DNA of 32,607 nucleotides from JABMPR01 sp964508765 (GTDB taxonomy: Bacteria; Fidelibacterota; UBA8477; JABMPR01). Within the stretch, counting starts at the first letter, position 1. Every line of letters starts with the position of its first letter. The notes beneath the pieces were generated by a model. It had not been told where the DNA came from. It worked only from the letters and a program-made list of their open reading frames with translations, and ran no database searches. A program made the translations under genes and the position numbers. Below are positions 24,458-32,197 of this stretch, piece after piece. The stretch covers positions 1 to 32,607 of the forward strand of contig CAZDVD010000030.1 in NCBI GenBank assembly GCA_964508765.1, read 5' to 3'.

Positions 24458-26428
24458 ATGTCACAAAATTTGATTGAAAAGATTGCCCAGAAATATGCCG
24501 TTGACCTGGAGCAGGGACATAGAGTACGGAGCGGTGATTTTTTATCTATATCTCCGGCTCATGTGATGACTCATGACAATACTGGCGCCGTGATGAATAA
24601 ATTCAAAGCCATTGGCGCCACCAAAGTGGCCAATCCCAGGCAGCCCGTTTACGCTCTGGATCACAACGTCCAGGATACCAGCGAAACCAATCTCAAGAAA
24701 TATGCCGGAATCGAAGCCTTTGCCAAAGAAATGGGTGTTGATTTCTATCCTGCGGGTCGCGGTATTGGTCATCAGATTATGTGTGAAGAAGGCTATGCCT
24801 GGCCTGGCAGTATGATGGTGGCTTCAGATAGTCATTCCAATATGTATGGAGGTCTTGGCGTTCTGGGAACTCCTATTGTACGAACGGATGCAGCAGCCAT
24901 CTGGGCCACGGGTAGAACGTGGTGGCAGGTCCCTCCAGTGGCTAAGGTGAAATTAAAAGGTCAGTTGAGCCCTGGCGTAACCGGTAAGGATGTGATTATC
25001 ACTCTGGCTGGTTTATTCAACCATGATGAAGTGCTGAATCATGCCATCGAATTTGATGGTGATGGCCTGGCCTCGCTCTCTATTGATCAACGTCTGACAA
25101 TCGCCAACATGACTACTGAATGGGGTGCGTTGGCCGGCGTGTTCCCCATTGATAATGTGACTTTTGACTGGCTGGAAGCTCGTGCACTATTCGTTGAAAA
25201 AAGAGGACTCTCTGGTGTGGAATCAGATTCTGACTCTAATGATGGTGATTCCCCCCGTATGAATTATAGACGAATTTCACAACTCAAACAAACAGCACCC
25301 TACGCTGACCCCGATGCTTTTTATGCCAAGGAGCTCTTCCTTGATCTAGCTACAGTCGAACCCAATGTGTCTGGTCCTGACAATGTGAAGACCATGACAG
25401 CTGCCAAGACGATGGAACATGAAGGCGTCAAGATTCACAAAGCTTATCTGGTTTCCTGTGTCAATAGTCGCGTAGAAGATTTGGCCGAAGCAGCAAAAAC
25501 GATTAAGGGACAAAAAGTCGCAGATCATGTAGAATTCTATATCGCAGCTGCCTCAAGTGAAGTGCAGGCTGAAAGCGAGAAAAGGGGAGACTGGCAAGCC
25601 CTGTTAGATGCTGGTGCAAGACCATTACCTCCTGGTTGCGGACCTTGTATTGGTCTGGGTGTGGGCTTACTGGAAGAAAATGAAGTGGGGCTTTCCGCAA
25701 CAAATCGCAATTTTAAAGGTCGCATGGGTGCCAAGAGCGCCAAGGCTTATCTCGCATCCCCAGCCGTGGTTGCTGCCTCGGCAGTGGCCGGTAAAGTAGT
25801 CTCTCCCTATGATTATGATGATTTCAAACCCCAGGGCGATATCAAGACCAACAAAAAGGCAGCCGCTGAAGCTGTTGCAGTGAGTATTCTTGATGGCTTC
25901 CCCAGAGAGTTGACAGGGAATATTTTGTTTTGTCATCAGGACAATCTGAACACAGACGGTATTTTTCCTGGGAAATACACCTATATCGATGATTTTACAC
26001 CTGAGCAGCAGGCCGGTGTGGTTATGGAAAACTATGATACTGCTTTTGTAGATATGGTTGAGAAAGGTGATTTTCTGGTGGGAGGTTTCAATTTTGGAAC
26101 CGGTAGTTCCCGAGAACAAGCTGCAACGGCTCTGAAGTATCGAGGCATTTCTCTGGTTTTGGCAGGATCCTTCAGCGAAACTTATAAGCGTAATGCTATT
26201 AATAATGGTTTTATGGTATTGGAAGCTCCCGAACTGGTTCAGGATCTTTTAGATGCTCACGGTCGTGAGGCCTTGACAGTAGCAACAGGAATAAAGGCCA
26301 CCATCGATTTTCAGAGCGCCACTTTGAATTTCAATGGCAAAGCATATTCACTCAGTCCCGTCGGAGCCGCAGCTCAGGAATTGGTCCTGACTAACGGATT
26401 GGAAAACTGGGTCAAGGAACGACTCTAA
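24458..26428 (+). CDS. Aconitase-superfamily hydratase (homoaconitase/aconitase type)
   Basis: A 656-residue single-chain enzyme with the large and small domains fused. [4Fe-4S] ligands are C334 (SCVNSR), C394 and C397 (GCGPCIG). VMTHDNTG and ASDSHSNMYGGLG lie in the large domain; the swivel domain has FNFGTGSSREQAATAL and RNAINN. The last motifs and the short length resemble fungal homoaconitase (Lys4) more than classical AcnA (about 890) or mitochondrial aconitase (about 755). Its neighbours, citrate lyase and an isocitrate-dehydrogenase-like enzyme, argue for citrate/isocitrate; homocitrate is the alternative. AAGGA is 7 bases before the ATG. The CDF gene follows after 3 bases. Confidence 0.85.
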   Translation: MSQNLIEKIAQKYAVDLEQGHRVRSGDFLSISPAHVMTHDNTGAVMNKFKAIGATKVANPRQPVYALDHNVQDTSETNLKKYAGIEAFAKEMGVDFYPAGRGIGHQIMCEEGYAWPGSMMVASDSHSNMYGGLGVLGTPIVRTDAAAIWATGRTWWQVPPVAKVKLKGQLSPGVTGKDVIITLAGLFNHDEVLNHAIEFDGDGLASLSIDQRLTIANMTTEWGALAGVFPIDNVTFDWLEARALFVEKRGLSGVESDSDSNDGDSPRMNYRRISQLKQTAPYADPDAFYAKELFLDLATVEPNVSGPDNVKTMTAAKTMEHEGVKIHKAYLVSCVNSRVEDLAEAAKTIKGQKVADHVEFYIAAASSEVQAESEKRGDWQALLDAGARPLPPGCGPCIGLGVGLLEENEVGLSATNRNFKGRMGAKSAKAYLASPAVVAASAVAGKVVSPYDYDDFKPQGDIKTNKKAAAEAVAVSILDGFPRELTGNILFCHQDNLNTDGIFPGKYTYIDDFTPEQQAGVVMENYDTAFVDMVEKGDFLVGGFNFGTGSSREQAATALKYRGISLVLAGSFSETYKRNAINNGFMVLEAPELVQDLLDAHGREALTVATGIKATIDFQSATLNFNGKAYSLSPVGAAAQELVLTNGLENWVKERL

Positions 26429-26431
26429 ATC

Positions 26432-27613
26432 ATGGGTTTCACAAACTTTCTCATTCGTACAACCACACCCAAAGGTATTGAGGCAGGAACGACGGCTTAT
26501 CGTGGTCATATCGGTATGCTGGAAGGCTGGGTTTCCATCATTGGTAATTTTGTTCTCTTTGTCATCAAGTTGATTTTTGGCTGGATGGTCAGCAGTATTG
26601 CCCTCATTGCAGATGCCTTTCACACGCTTTCAGATGTGGCTACATCCATTGTGGTCATCTTTGGCTTTAAGGTTGCTCAAAAGCCTGCCGACAAGGAACA
26701 TCCCTTTGGCCATGGACGCGCTGAAACCATAGCCACCCTGACCATAGCCATCCTTATGGCGGTAGTAGCTTTGGAGTTTTTCAAGGGTGCTGTTGATCGG
26801 TTATTCTTTTCTGAGACTGATATCGATGTGTCAAAAATTGATTGGCTTGTAATCGGGATCGTATCGTTGACTGCCGTGGGAAAAGCCTGGATGGCCTATT
26901 TTGCTTATCAGTTAGGTGAGCTTATCGATTCGGATGCTCTCCGCGGTGATGCCGTCCATCACAAAAGTGATGTGTACACGACACTATTGGTGATTGCAGC
27001 GCTGGTTGGGGCTTATTTCAATGTGCCCTATGTTGATGGTATCATGGGTATTGGCGTAGCCATCATGATTCTTCATGCAGCTTATGAAATTGCTCGTGAA
27101 GCTATTGATGACCTACTCGGAAAGCCGGCAACACTTGAAGATATTGATGAAATAAAAGGGCTGGCCATATCAGTGCCCGGGGCAAAACAAGTACATGATG
27201 TTGTGGTGCACAACTATGGAGATCAGCGTTTCATTTCTCTACATGTTGAAATTGATGAAACATCTTCTCCCACAGTAATGCACCATATTGCAGACAATGT
27301 TGAACACAAGCTGGCTCAGGAGTTGAAGGCTCAGATAGTGACCCATATTGATCCCGTGGCGGTTGCCGGAGAGGTCGTTCAAAACATCCGCGCCACCATC
27401 GATAAGTCGCTAGTTCCTTTCAGTGAAGATTTCAGTGTTCAGGACTTACGTATCGTCGGGGAAGATCCGGTTGAATCGATTCTTTTTGAGTTGCCGGTGC
27501 CTGCCGATTGCTATCAGCAGGATGAAATTGAGGCTGCTATTCGAGCAGCTCTTGGTGAATCACATAAACGAGCTGTAGTGATTATTGAATTTAAAGCTCA
27601 GATGACGGAATGA
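26432..27613 (+). CDS. Cation diffusion facilitator (CDF) metal transporter
   Basis: A 393-residue inner-membrane cation/proton antiporter. The two metal-site motifs are D61-xx-H64-xxx-D68 (DAFHTLSD) and D173-xx-H176-xxx-D180 (DAVHHKSD), both of the HxxxD type, and KEHPFGHGRAE marks the loop after helix II. About six membrane helices (to about 225) precede a cytoplasmic domain with IPGAKQVHDVV-like ferredoxin fold and a longer C-terminal tail than usual. CDFs export Zn, Fe, Co or Mn. The DxxH...HxxxD pattern suggests Zn/Fe, unproven. It starts 3 bases after the aconitase-like gene, so it is co-transcribed; Fe handling may suit an Fe-S enzyme neighbour. Confidence 0.9.
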   Translation: MGFTNFLIRTTTPKGIEAGTTAYRGHIGMLEGWVSIIGNFVLFVIKLIFGWMVSSIALIADAFHTLSDVATSIVVIFGFKVAQKPADKEHPFGHGRAETIATLTIAILMAVVALEFFKGAVDRLFFSETDIDVSKIDWLVIGIVSLTAVGKAWMAYFAYQLGELIDSDALRGDAVHHKSDVYTTLLVIAALVGAYFNVPYVDGIMGIGVAIMILHAAYEIAREAIDDLLGKPATLEDIDEIKGLAISVPGAKQVHDVVVHNYGDQRFISLHVEIDETSSPTVMHHIADNVEHKLAQELKAQIVTHIDPVAVAGEVVQNIRATIDKSLVPFSEDFSVQDLRIVGEDPVESILFELPVPADCYQQDEIEAAIRAALGESHKRAVVIIEFKAQMTE

Positions 27614-27622
27614 TTAAGCAAG

Positions 27623-28075
27623 GTAGAAAGTAGGAGGTAGGAAGTAGAACGGATGGGGACAGGAGAATCAATGGCTGAACCAGTAGCTGGTGGAAAGATA
27701 AAACATTTCACCGATCTGGTGGTTTGGCAAGAAGCCCATACTCTCGTGCTAGAGATATATAAGTTGATTGACAATTTTCCTGGAAGAGAAAAATTCGCTC
27801 TTGAACAACAACTCATCAGAGCCTCTGTATCTGTTCCTGCTAATATTGCAGAAGGATTCCGACGAAGAACAAAACCAGAAAAGGTCAGGTTTTATAACAT
27901 TGCCCAGGCTTCACTGGCAGAGGTGACCTACTTCTTAATTCTAGCTAAGGATTTAAAGTACGTGAATATCGATTACAGAGAACAAATCAATCAACTAGAC
28001 AGTAAGCTTACTCGCCTCATCCAATCAATTCAACGATGAGTGCCCAATGCCTACTTACTACTTTCTACATACTAC
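27623..28075 (+). mobile_element. Four-helix-bundle cassette with inverted ends of 7-bp units
   Basis: About 453 bp. The left end (27623-27647) and the inverse of the right end (28051-28075) agree at 20 of 25 positions. Each is built from three and a half 7-base units of the form GTAGNAN. One gene of the 23S-IVP type lies between them, in the same direction as the surroundings. Same layout as the GxxExxY cassettes but with a different protein and repeat period. Confidence 0.65.
27671..28039 (+). CDS. Four-helix-bundle protein (23S rRNA intervening-sequence protein family)
   Basis: A 122-residue protein with the hallmarks of the family encoded inside 23S rRNA intervening sequences of Leptospira and others: FTDLVVWQEAHTLVLEIY near the start and SVPANIAEG at 54-62, followed by helical segments. 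These proteins form pentameric bundles; function unknown. A related fold, Avd, is an accessory of diversity-generating retroelements, but no reverse transcriptase is here. I start at ATG 27671, with AGGAG 5 bases before; the ATG at 27653 would place that site inside the gene. The gene fills the cassette between the 7-bp-unit ends. Confidence 0.9.
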   Translation: MAEPVAGGKIKHFTDLVVWQEAHTLVLEIYKLIDNFPGREKFALEQQLIRASVSVPANIAEGFRRRTKPEKVRFYNIAQASLAEVTYFLILAKDLKYVNIDYREQINQLDSKLTRLIQSIQR

Positions 28076-28136
28076 ATAAGAGTAATACCTAAACACATGT
28101 TCATTAATAGCTCTTCACGAAAAACTGATAACAAGC

Positions 28137-28820
28137 ATGTCTGACTTCCCTTACAAACATATCATGTGGGACTGGAACGGGACCCTCCTGGACGATTCCA
28201 GGATGGCTGTTATGGTCATCAATGAGACCTTGGCCAAGCGTGATATGCCCACCATAAGTCTCGAGCACTATCAAAAAATATTCGGATTCCCGGTTATTGA
28301 TTATTACCGTCGTCTCGGATTTGATTTTAAAGACGAATCTTTTGAAGTGGTTGGCACAGAGTTTATAGATGGATATGAAAAACATAAGTATGATGTTGGT
28401 CTCCATCCAGGGGTCGAAGAAGTTTTATTAAAGCTGAGCTCTTTAAGAGTAAGTCACTCTATCCTATCAGCTTATAAGCAAAATACACTGGATGAGTTGG
28501 TGGAACATTTTGGACTTACCAATCGATTTTTGAAAATCGTGGGTCTGGATAATCATTATGCACACAGTAAAGTGGGCAATGGAATCAAATGGATGTCAGA
28601 ACTGGGTCTGGAACCTTCGAAGGTCTTATTTGTAGGAGACACAGAACACGATTATGAAGTAGCCGAAGCGATTGGCGTAGATTGCATCCTCATCCCCGGC
28701 GGACACCAAACGAGAGAGACCTTAGAAAACACGGGAACGACCATTCTGGATCGAATAGAGGATCTTTTATTGTTAACCGCAAAGCTCGCAAAACCCGAAA
28801 AGGGACTTGAAAAGCCTTAG
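28137..28820 (+). CDS. HAD-superfamily phosphatase (phosphoglycolate-phosphatase-like)
   Basis: A 227-residue HAD IA hydrolase. Motif I is WDWNGTLLDD: the nucleophile is D12, with W-N-G-T where most have F-D-G-T, as in a known phosphatase branch. Motif II lies around SHSILSAYK, motif III around KVGNGIKW and motif IV is FVGDTEHDYEVA. It likely removes phosphate from a small metabolite such as phosphoglycolate; the substrate is inferred only. The protein ends exactly where the solo 9-bp-unit repeat at 28820 begins, so its last residues may have been altered by that repeat. Confidence 0.85.
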   Translation: MSDFPYKHIMWDWNGTLLDDSRMAVMVINETLAKRDMPTISLEHYQKIFGFPVIDYYRRLGFDFKDESFEVVGTEFIDGYEKHKYDVGLHPGVEEVLLKLSSLRVSHSILSAYKQNTLDELVEHFGLTNRFLKIVGLDNHYAHSKVGNGIKWMSELGLEPSKVLFVGDTEHDYEVAEAIGVDCILIPGGHQTRETLENTGTTILDRIEDLLLLTAKLAKPEKGLEKP

Positions 28821-28843
28821 CGCTCTTCGCGTCCCTGGCGGTT
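28820..28843 (-). repeat. Solo cassette-type end, 9-bp units (CGC type)
   Basis: Read on the - strand it gives AACCGCCAGGG and continues in 9-base CGC units, the reverse partner of the kind at 11447. It overlaps the HAD stop codon. No cassette gene is next to it, so it is a solo or relic end. Confidence 0.5.
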
Positions 28844-28855
28844 CAATTAGTGTTT

Positions 28856-28869
28856 TTGAAAATTTTCAA
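28856..28869. promoter_or_regulatory. 14-bp perfect palindrome upstream of icd-like gene
   Basis: TTGAAAATTTTCAA is a perfect palindrome in the leader of the isocitrate-dehydrogenase-like gene. It could be an operator. An A/T-rich palindrome of this size can also arise by chance. Confidence 0.25.
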
Positions 28870-28878
28870 CCTTAAATC

Positions 28879-29088
28879 TTAATTTTTAAATGCATAAAGG
28901 AGAATGAACGTGTCAAAGAGAACAATCGTAAGTNNNNNNNNNNNNNNNNNNNNNNNNNNNNNNNNNNNNNNNNNNNNNNNNNNNNNNNNNNNNNNNNNNN
29001 NNNNNNNNNNNNNNNNNNNNNNNNNNNNNNNNNTTAATTTTTAAATGCATAAAGGAGAATGAACGTGTCAAAGAGAACAATCGTAAGT
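28879..29088. other. Assembly gap (100 N) flanked by identical 55-base ends
   Basis: Bases 28934-29033 are 100 Ns, a conventional unknown-size gap. The 55 bases before it (28879-28933) are identical to the 55 after it (29034-29088), both covering the ribosome-binding site and start of the isocitrate-dehydrogenase-like gene. Two contigs overlapping by one k-mer length were most likely joined without merging, so there is probably no missing sequence. Confidence 0.9.
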
Positions 29089-30264
29089 ATGCCCGGTGAT
29101 GGTATTGGGAAACCGGTCTTAGAAGAGACCATTCGCGTACTGGAAGCCGCTGGTTTTGAAGCAAATTATGTCGAAGGTGACATTGGTTGGGAATTCTGGC
29201 GGAGCGAGGGCAATCCATTACCTCAGCGCACGCTTGATCTTCTGGCTGAGCACAAAATTGGATTGTTTGGTGCCATAACATCCAAACCAAAAGATGAAGC
29301 TTTTGAAGAATTAGCCCCTGAATTACAGGCCAAGGGTTTGGTTTATTCAAGTCCTATTGTCGGTTTGCGACAGCATTTCGGTCTGGATATCTGTTTGCGT
29401 CCATGTCGCACCTACCAGGGCAATCCCTTAAATTTTATTCGCAGAGCCGCCGATGGTGGTGTGGATGAGCCTGGGGTTGATGTAGCTATTTTCCGTCAAA
29501 ATACAGAAGGTCTGTATGGTGGCGTGGAATGGAGTAATCCACCAGCACAGGTGCATGAAGCCTTAATGACTCATCCAAAATTTGTATCTAATTTTGGTGA
29601 CACACCTGTTGAAGAAGTGTCCGTTTCTACTCGAATTTTTACGAAGAAGGCCACAGAGAGAATTCTGAGAGCGGCTTTTGAACATGCTAAAAAGTATGAT
29701 TATAAATCGGTGACGGTTTGTGAAAAACCAAATGTGATCCGTGAGACATCAGGTATGATGTACAAGATGGCCCAGCAAATCCAGAAGGCAGACTTCCCCA
29801 ATATTGAATTGTGGAATACCAATATTGATGCTCAGATGATGTGGCTGACCAAAAATCCTGAAAACTATGGTGTCATCGTAGCAGGAAACATGTTTGGTGA
29901 TATTGTTTCTGATGGATTTGCCGGTTTGATCGGTGGATTGGGTTTTGCCTGTAGTGCTCAGTATAATCCTGAAACAGGTATTGGTGTCTTCGAGCCCACC
30001 CATGGTAGTGCTCCCAAATATGCCGATTATCCTGTCTCTATTGTGAATCCCATCGCCATGGTTGAATCAGCTTGTATGATGTTGGATTTCATCGATGAGC
30101 AGGCTATTGCCACCAGGATTCGCATTGCAGTTGCTGAAGTTGTGGCTGAAGGTAAGGTACAGACCTATGATATGGCCAAGATGACCGGTCGGCCCGATGT
30201 GGTTGAAAAAGGTGCAGCCTCAACAACTCAAATGGCAGATGCCATCATCGCAAAGCTCAACTAA
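29065..30264 (+). CDS. Isocitrate/isopropylmalate-family dehydrogenase, probable isocitrate dehydrogenase
   Basis: A 399-residue beta-decarboxylating dehydrogenase. PGDGIG (10-15), R102 and R112 (substrate carboxylates), RQNTEGLYG (144-152), K221, and metal ligands D255, D279 and D283 are in place. H313-GSAPKY (K318, Y319) matches the NADP-type cofactor loop of E. coli isocitrate dehydrogenase (THGTAPKY). The substrate loop reads SSPIVGLR where E. coli has SLNVALR, so the Ser is kept and the Asn becomes Ile; this leaves isocitrate likely but not certain against homoisocitrate or isopropylmalate. GGAG is 7 bases before GTG 29065 but only 1 before ATG 29059, so GTG is the better start. Confidence 0.85.
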   Translation: MSKRTIVSMPGDGIGKPVLEETIRVLEAAGFEANYVEGDIGWEFWRSEGNPLPQRTLDLLAEHKIGLFGAITSKPKDEAFEELAPELQAKGLVYSSPIVGLRQHFGLDICLRPCRTYQGNPLNFIRRAADGGVDEPGVDVAIFRQNTEGLYGGVEWSNPPAQVHEALMTHPKFVSNFGDTPVEEVSVSTRIFTKKATERILRAAFEHAKKYDYKSVTVCEKPNVIRETSGMMYKMAQQIQKADFPNIELWNTNIDAQMMWLTKNPENYGVIVAGNMFGDIVSDGFAGLIGGLGFACSAQYNPETGIGVFEPTHGSAPKYADYPVSIVNPIAMVESACMMLDFIDEQAIATRIRIAVAEVVAEGKVQTYDMAKMTGRPDVVEKGAASTTQMADAIIAKLN

Positions 30265-30277
30265 TCTGAAGAGCAGC

Positions 30278-30741
30278 AAACCACGGATTACACTGATTGC
30301 ACAGAACAATGGCTTAAAAAAACGATAAGCTAATCCATGAGGAATTGACCTATAAGGTTATCGGGTGTGCTTTTGAAGTTCATAAGGAGCTTGGTCCCGG
30401 TTTCTTGGAGTCGGCCTACGAATCGGCAATGAAAATCGAGCTAAAAGCTAGTAATCTTGAAACAGAATCTCAAAAGCAATTTCCTCTGATTTATAAGGGA
30501 GCCAAGATCAAAGATTTTTTCTGTGATCTGGTTGTTGAGGAAAAAGTTATTGTGGAATTAAAAGCGATCTCAAGAATAACTGATATTGAGAGAGCACAAT
30601 TACTCAACTATTTAAAAGTTACGGGTATAAAAGTTGGCTTGATAATAAATTTTGGGCAAACCTCGCTTAAACACGGACGTATGGTGTTATAAGTAAGAAA
30701 GACCAAAAATTTAATCCGTGCAATCCGTGTAATCTGTGGTT
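30278..30741 (+). mobile_element. GxxExxY cassette 3 with inverted ends of 9-bp units
   Basis: About 464 bp. The left end (30278-30307) and the reverse of the right end (30713-30741) both start AACCAC and consist of three 9-base CACNGATTN units. The gene inside is close to that of cassette 2. The right end runs directly into the leader of the MmgE/PrpD gene, whose Shine-Dalgarno GGAG is 12 bases further on. Confidence 0.7.
30345..30692 (+). CDS. GxxExxY protein, copy 3, with damaged 5' end
   Basis: 115 residues starting at TTG 30345, which is the equivalent of residue 13 in copy 2. It keeps G19-FL-E22-SA-Y25, CDLVV and VELK, the core D...ExK. The ATG that corresponds to the copy 2 start (30309) is followed by a TAA at its third codon (30315-30317); the aligned codon in copy 2 is CTG. 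After the stop the frame is open and still aligns. The full-length protein is thus probably not made; a shorter form might start at TTG 30345. It is likely an early-stage pseudogene. Confidence 0.7.
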   Translation: MTYKVIGCAFEVHKELGPGFLESAYESAMKIELKASNLETESQKQFPLIYKGAKIKDFFCDLVVEEKVIVELKAISRITDIERAQLLNYLKVTGIKVGLIINFGQTSLKHGRMVL

Positions 30742-30762
30742 GCATTTAAAAAGGAGAAAGAC

Positions 30763-32196
30763 TTGGAAAAATCAATCGCAAGACAGATGGCTGAATTCGC
30801 CGTCGGTTTAAAATACGAGGATTTGCCAGAGGATGTGGTTTATGAGGTAAAACGTTATCTCTATGATTCCATTGGTTGTGCCTTTGGAAGTATGGGAACC
30901 CATGATGTGAAATCGATGCTGGAAATCTATCAGGAAATGGGGGGCGCGGACGAATCAACAGTTTTGGGTTTTGGTGACAAAATGCCAGCTGTGAGTACGG
31001 CCTTGGTTAATTCTTTGATGATCCGTGCTTTGGATTTCAATGATATCTACTGGAAGGACGACCCCAGTCATCCCAGTGACATTATGCCGGCAGCTTTCTC
31101 AGCAGCTGAAAAGGTGGATGCGTCCATGAAGGATGTGATTGTTGCCATCGTTTTGGCTTATGAATTTGAGATGCGTCTGTGTCTGTTTGCAAAGCCCGGT
31201 GTCCGGGAACGCAAGTGGCATCACGCTACGCTGACTCAATTTGTGTCTCCCATCGTGGCTGGTAAAATGCTGGGTCTCACTGTAGATGAAATGGTGAACG
31301 CCATTGGTATCAATGGCTGTCATAATCACACCATTGGTTGTCCCACGGCGGGAAAATTGACCATGATGAAGAACACTGTGGATCCCATGGCTACGCAGGC
31401 GGGTGTTTTCGCAGCCTTGTTGGCTCAGAAGGGTTATTCAGGGACGGAGAAAGTCTTTGAGGGGAAAGAGGGTTTTATGGATGCCTTTGTCGGTTGGAAT
31501 GCCAAGGATGAAACCATGAATCCTACCGATATGGAAGGTCGCGATGGCGTGTCTTCCTGGGCCTGGGATGTGGATGCTTTGGTCGGTAAACTGGGCGAGA
31601 GTTACAAGATTCTGGAATGTGGTATGAAGGCCTTCCCTACAGAAGCATTGACCCACACGCACATCTCTTGCGCCTTGAACGGCATGATCAAGAATGATCT
31701 GGATTACACAGATATCAAGGAAGTCAAGGTCACGGCATTTGCACAGGCCTATGATATCCTTTTTGATCCCACAAAATACCGTCCGGAGTCCCGGGAAACG
31801 GCAGACCATTCATTGCCTTATTGCATGGCGGCGGCCATTGTGGACAAGAAGATCACGACGCAGTCATTTTCTGACGAGAAATTAAAGGATCCCAAGATTT
31901 TTGAAGTGATTGACAAAATTGTTGGTGAGCCTTCACTGGAGTTTGAAGCCATGTTTCCAGCCAAACAACCCTCACGAGTGGTGATAACCACCAATGATGG
32001 TGGTTCCTTCGAGGAATATCTGGAGTATCCCAAGGGGGATCCCAGGGAACCCATGACCTTGCAGGATCTGGAGAATAAGTTCAACAGTCTGGCTGCGGGT
32101 GTTCTGAGTGCTGATCGTCTGACAGAAATCAAAGATATGATTTTTGCTTGTGATGAGTTGAGTGCCAGAGATTTCATGTCAAAGTTGGTTGTATAG
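30763..32196 (+). CDS. MmgE/PrpD family protein (2-methylcitrate dehydratase-like)
   Basis: A 477-residue MmgE/PrpD protein. It has the all-helical N-terminal domain (VKRYLYDSIGCAFGS), the family block RALDFNDIYWKDDPSHPSD with the conserved acidic and His residues, and the lid domain after about 260. Members include 2-methylcitrate dehydratase PrpD and cis-aconitate decarboxylase. The substrate cannot be fixed; near citrate lyase and an aconitase-like gene both are possible. I start at TTG 30763 because GGAG at 30753-30756 is 6 bases upstream; the GTG at 30736 lies inside the cassette end and would put that GGAG within the coding sequence. Confidence 0.88.
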   Translation: MEKSIARQMAEFAVGLKYEDLPEDVVYEVKRYLYDSIGCAFGSMGTHDVKSMLEIYQEMGGADESTVLGFGDKMPAVSTALVNSLMIRALDFNDIYWKDDPSHPSDIMPAAFSAAEKVDASMKDVIVAIVLAYEFEMRLCLFAKPGVRERKWHHATLTQFVSPIVAGKMLGLTVDEMVNAIGINGCHNHTIGCPTAGKLTMMKNTVDPMATQAGVFAALLAQKGYSGTEKVFEGKEGFMDAFVGWNAKDETMNPTDMEGRDGVSSWAWDVDALVGKLGESYKILECGMKAFPTEALTHTHISCALNGMIKNDLDYTDIKEVKVTAFAQAYDILFDPTKYRPESRETADHSLPYCMAAAIVDKKITTQSFSDEKLKDPKIFEVIDKIVGEPSLEFEAMFPAKQPSRVVITTNDGGSFEEYLEYPKGDPREPMTLQDLENKFNSLAAGVLSADRLTEIKDMIFACDELSARDFMSKLVV

Positions 32197-32197
32197 C

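Noticed and set aside
27671..28039. Diversity-generating retroelement accessory gene (Avd)
   Set aside because: Same fold class, but no reverse transcriptase or template/variable repeats are seen.
28913..29350. - strand frame crossing the N run
   Set aside because: It only stays open because the Ns cannot form stops.
18683..30741. CRISPR array
   Set aside because: The units are 7-9 bp, adjacent and only three per end, with no spacers and no cas genes.
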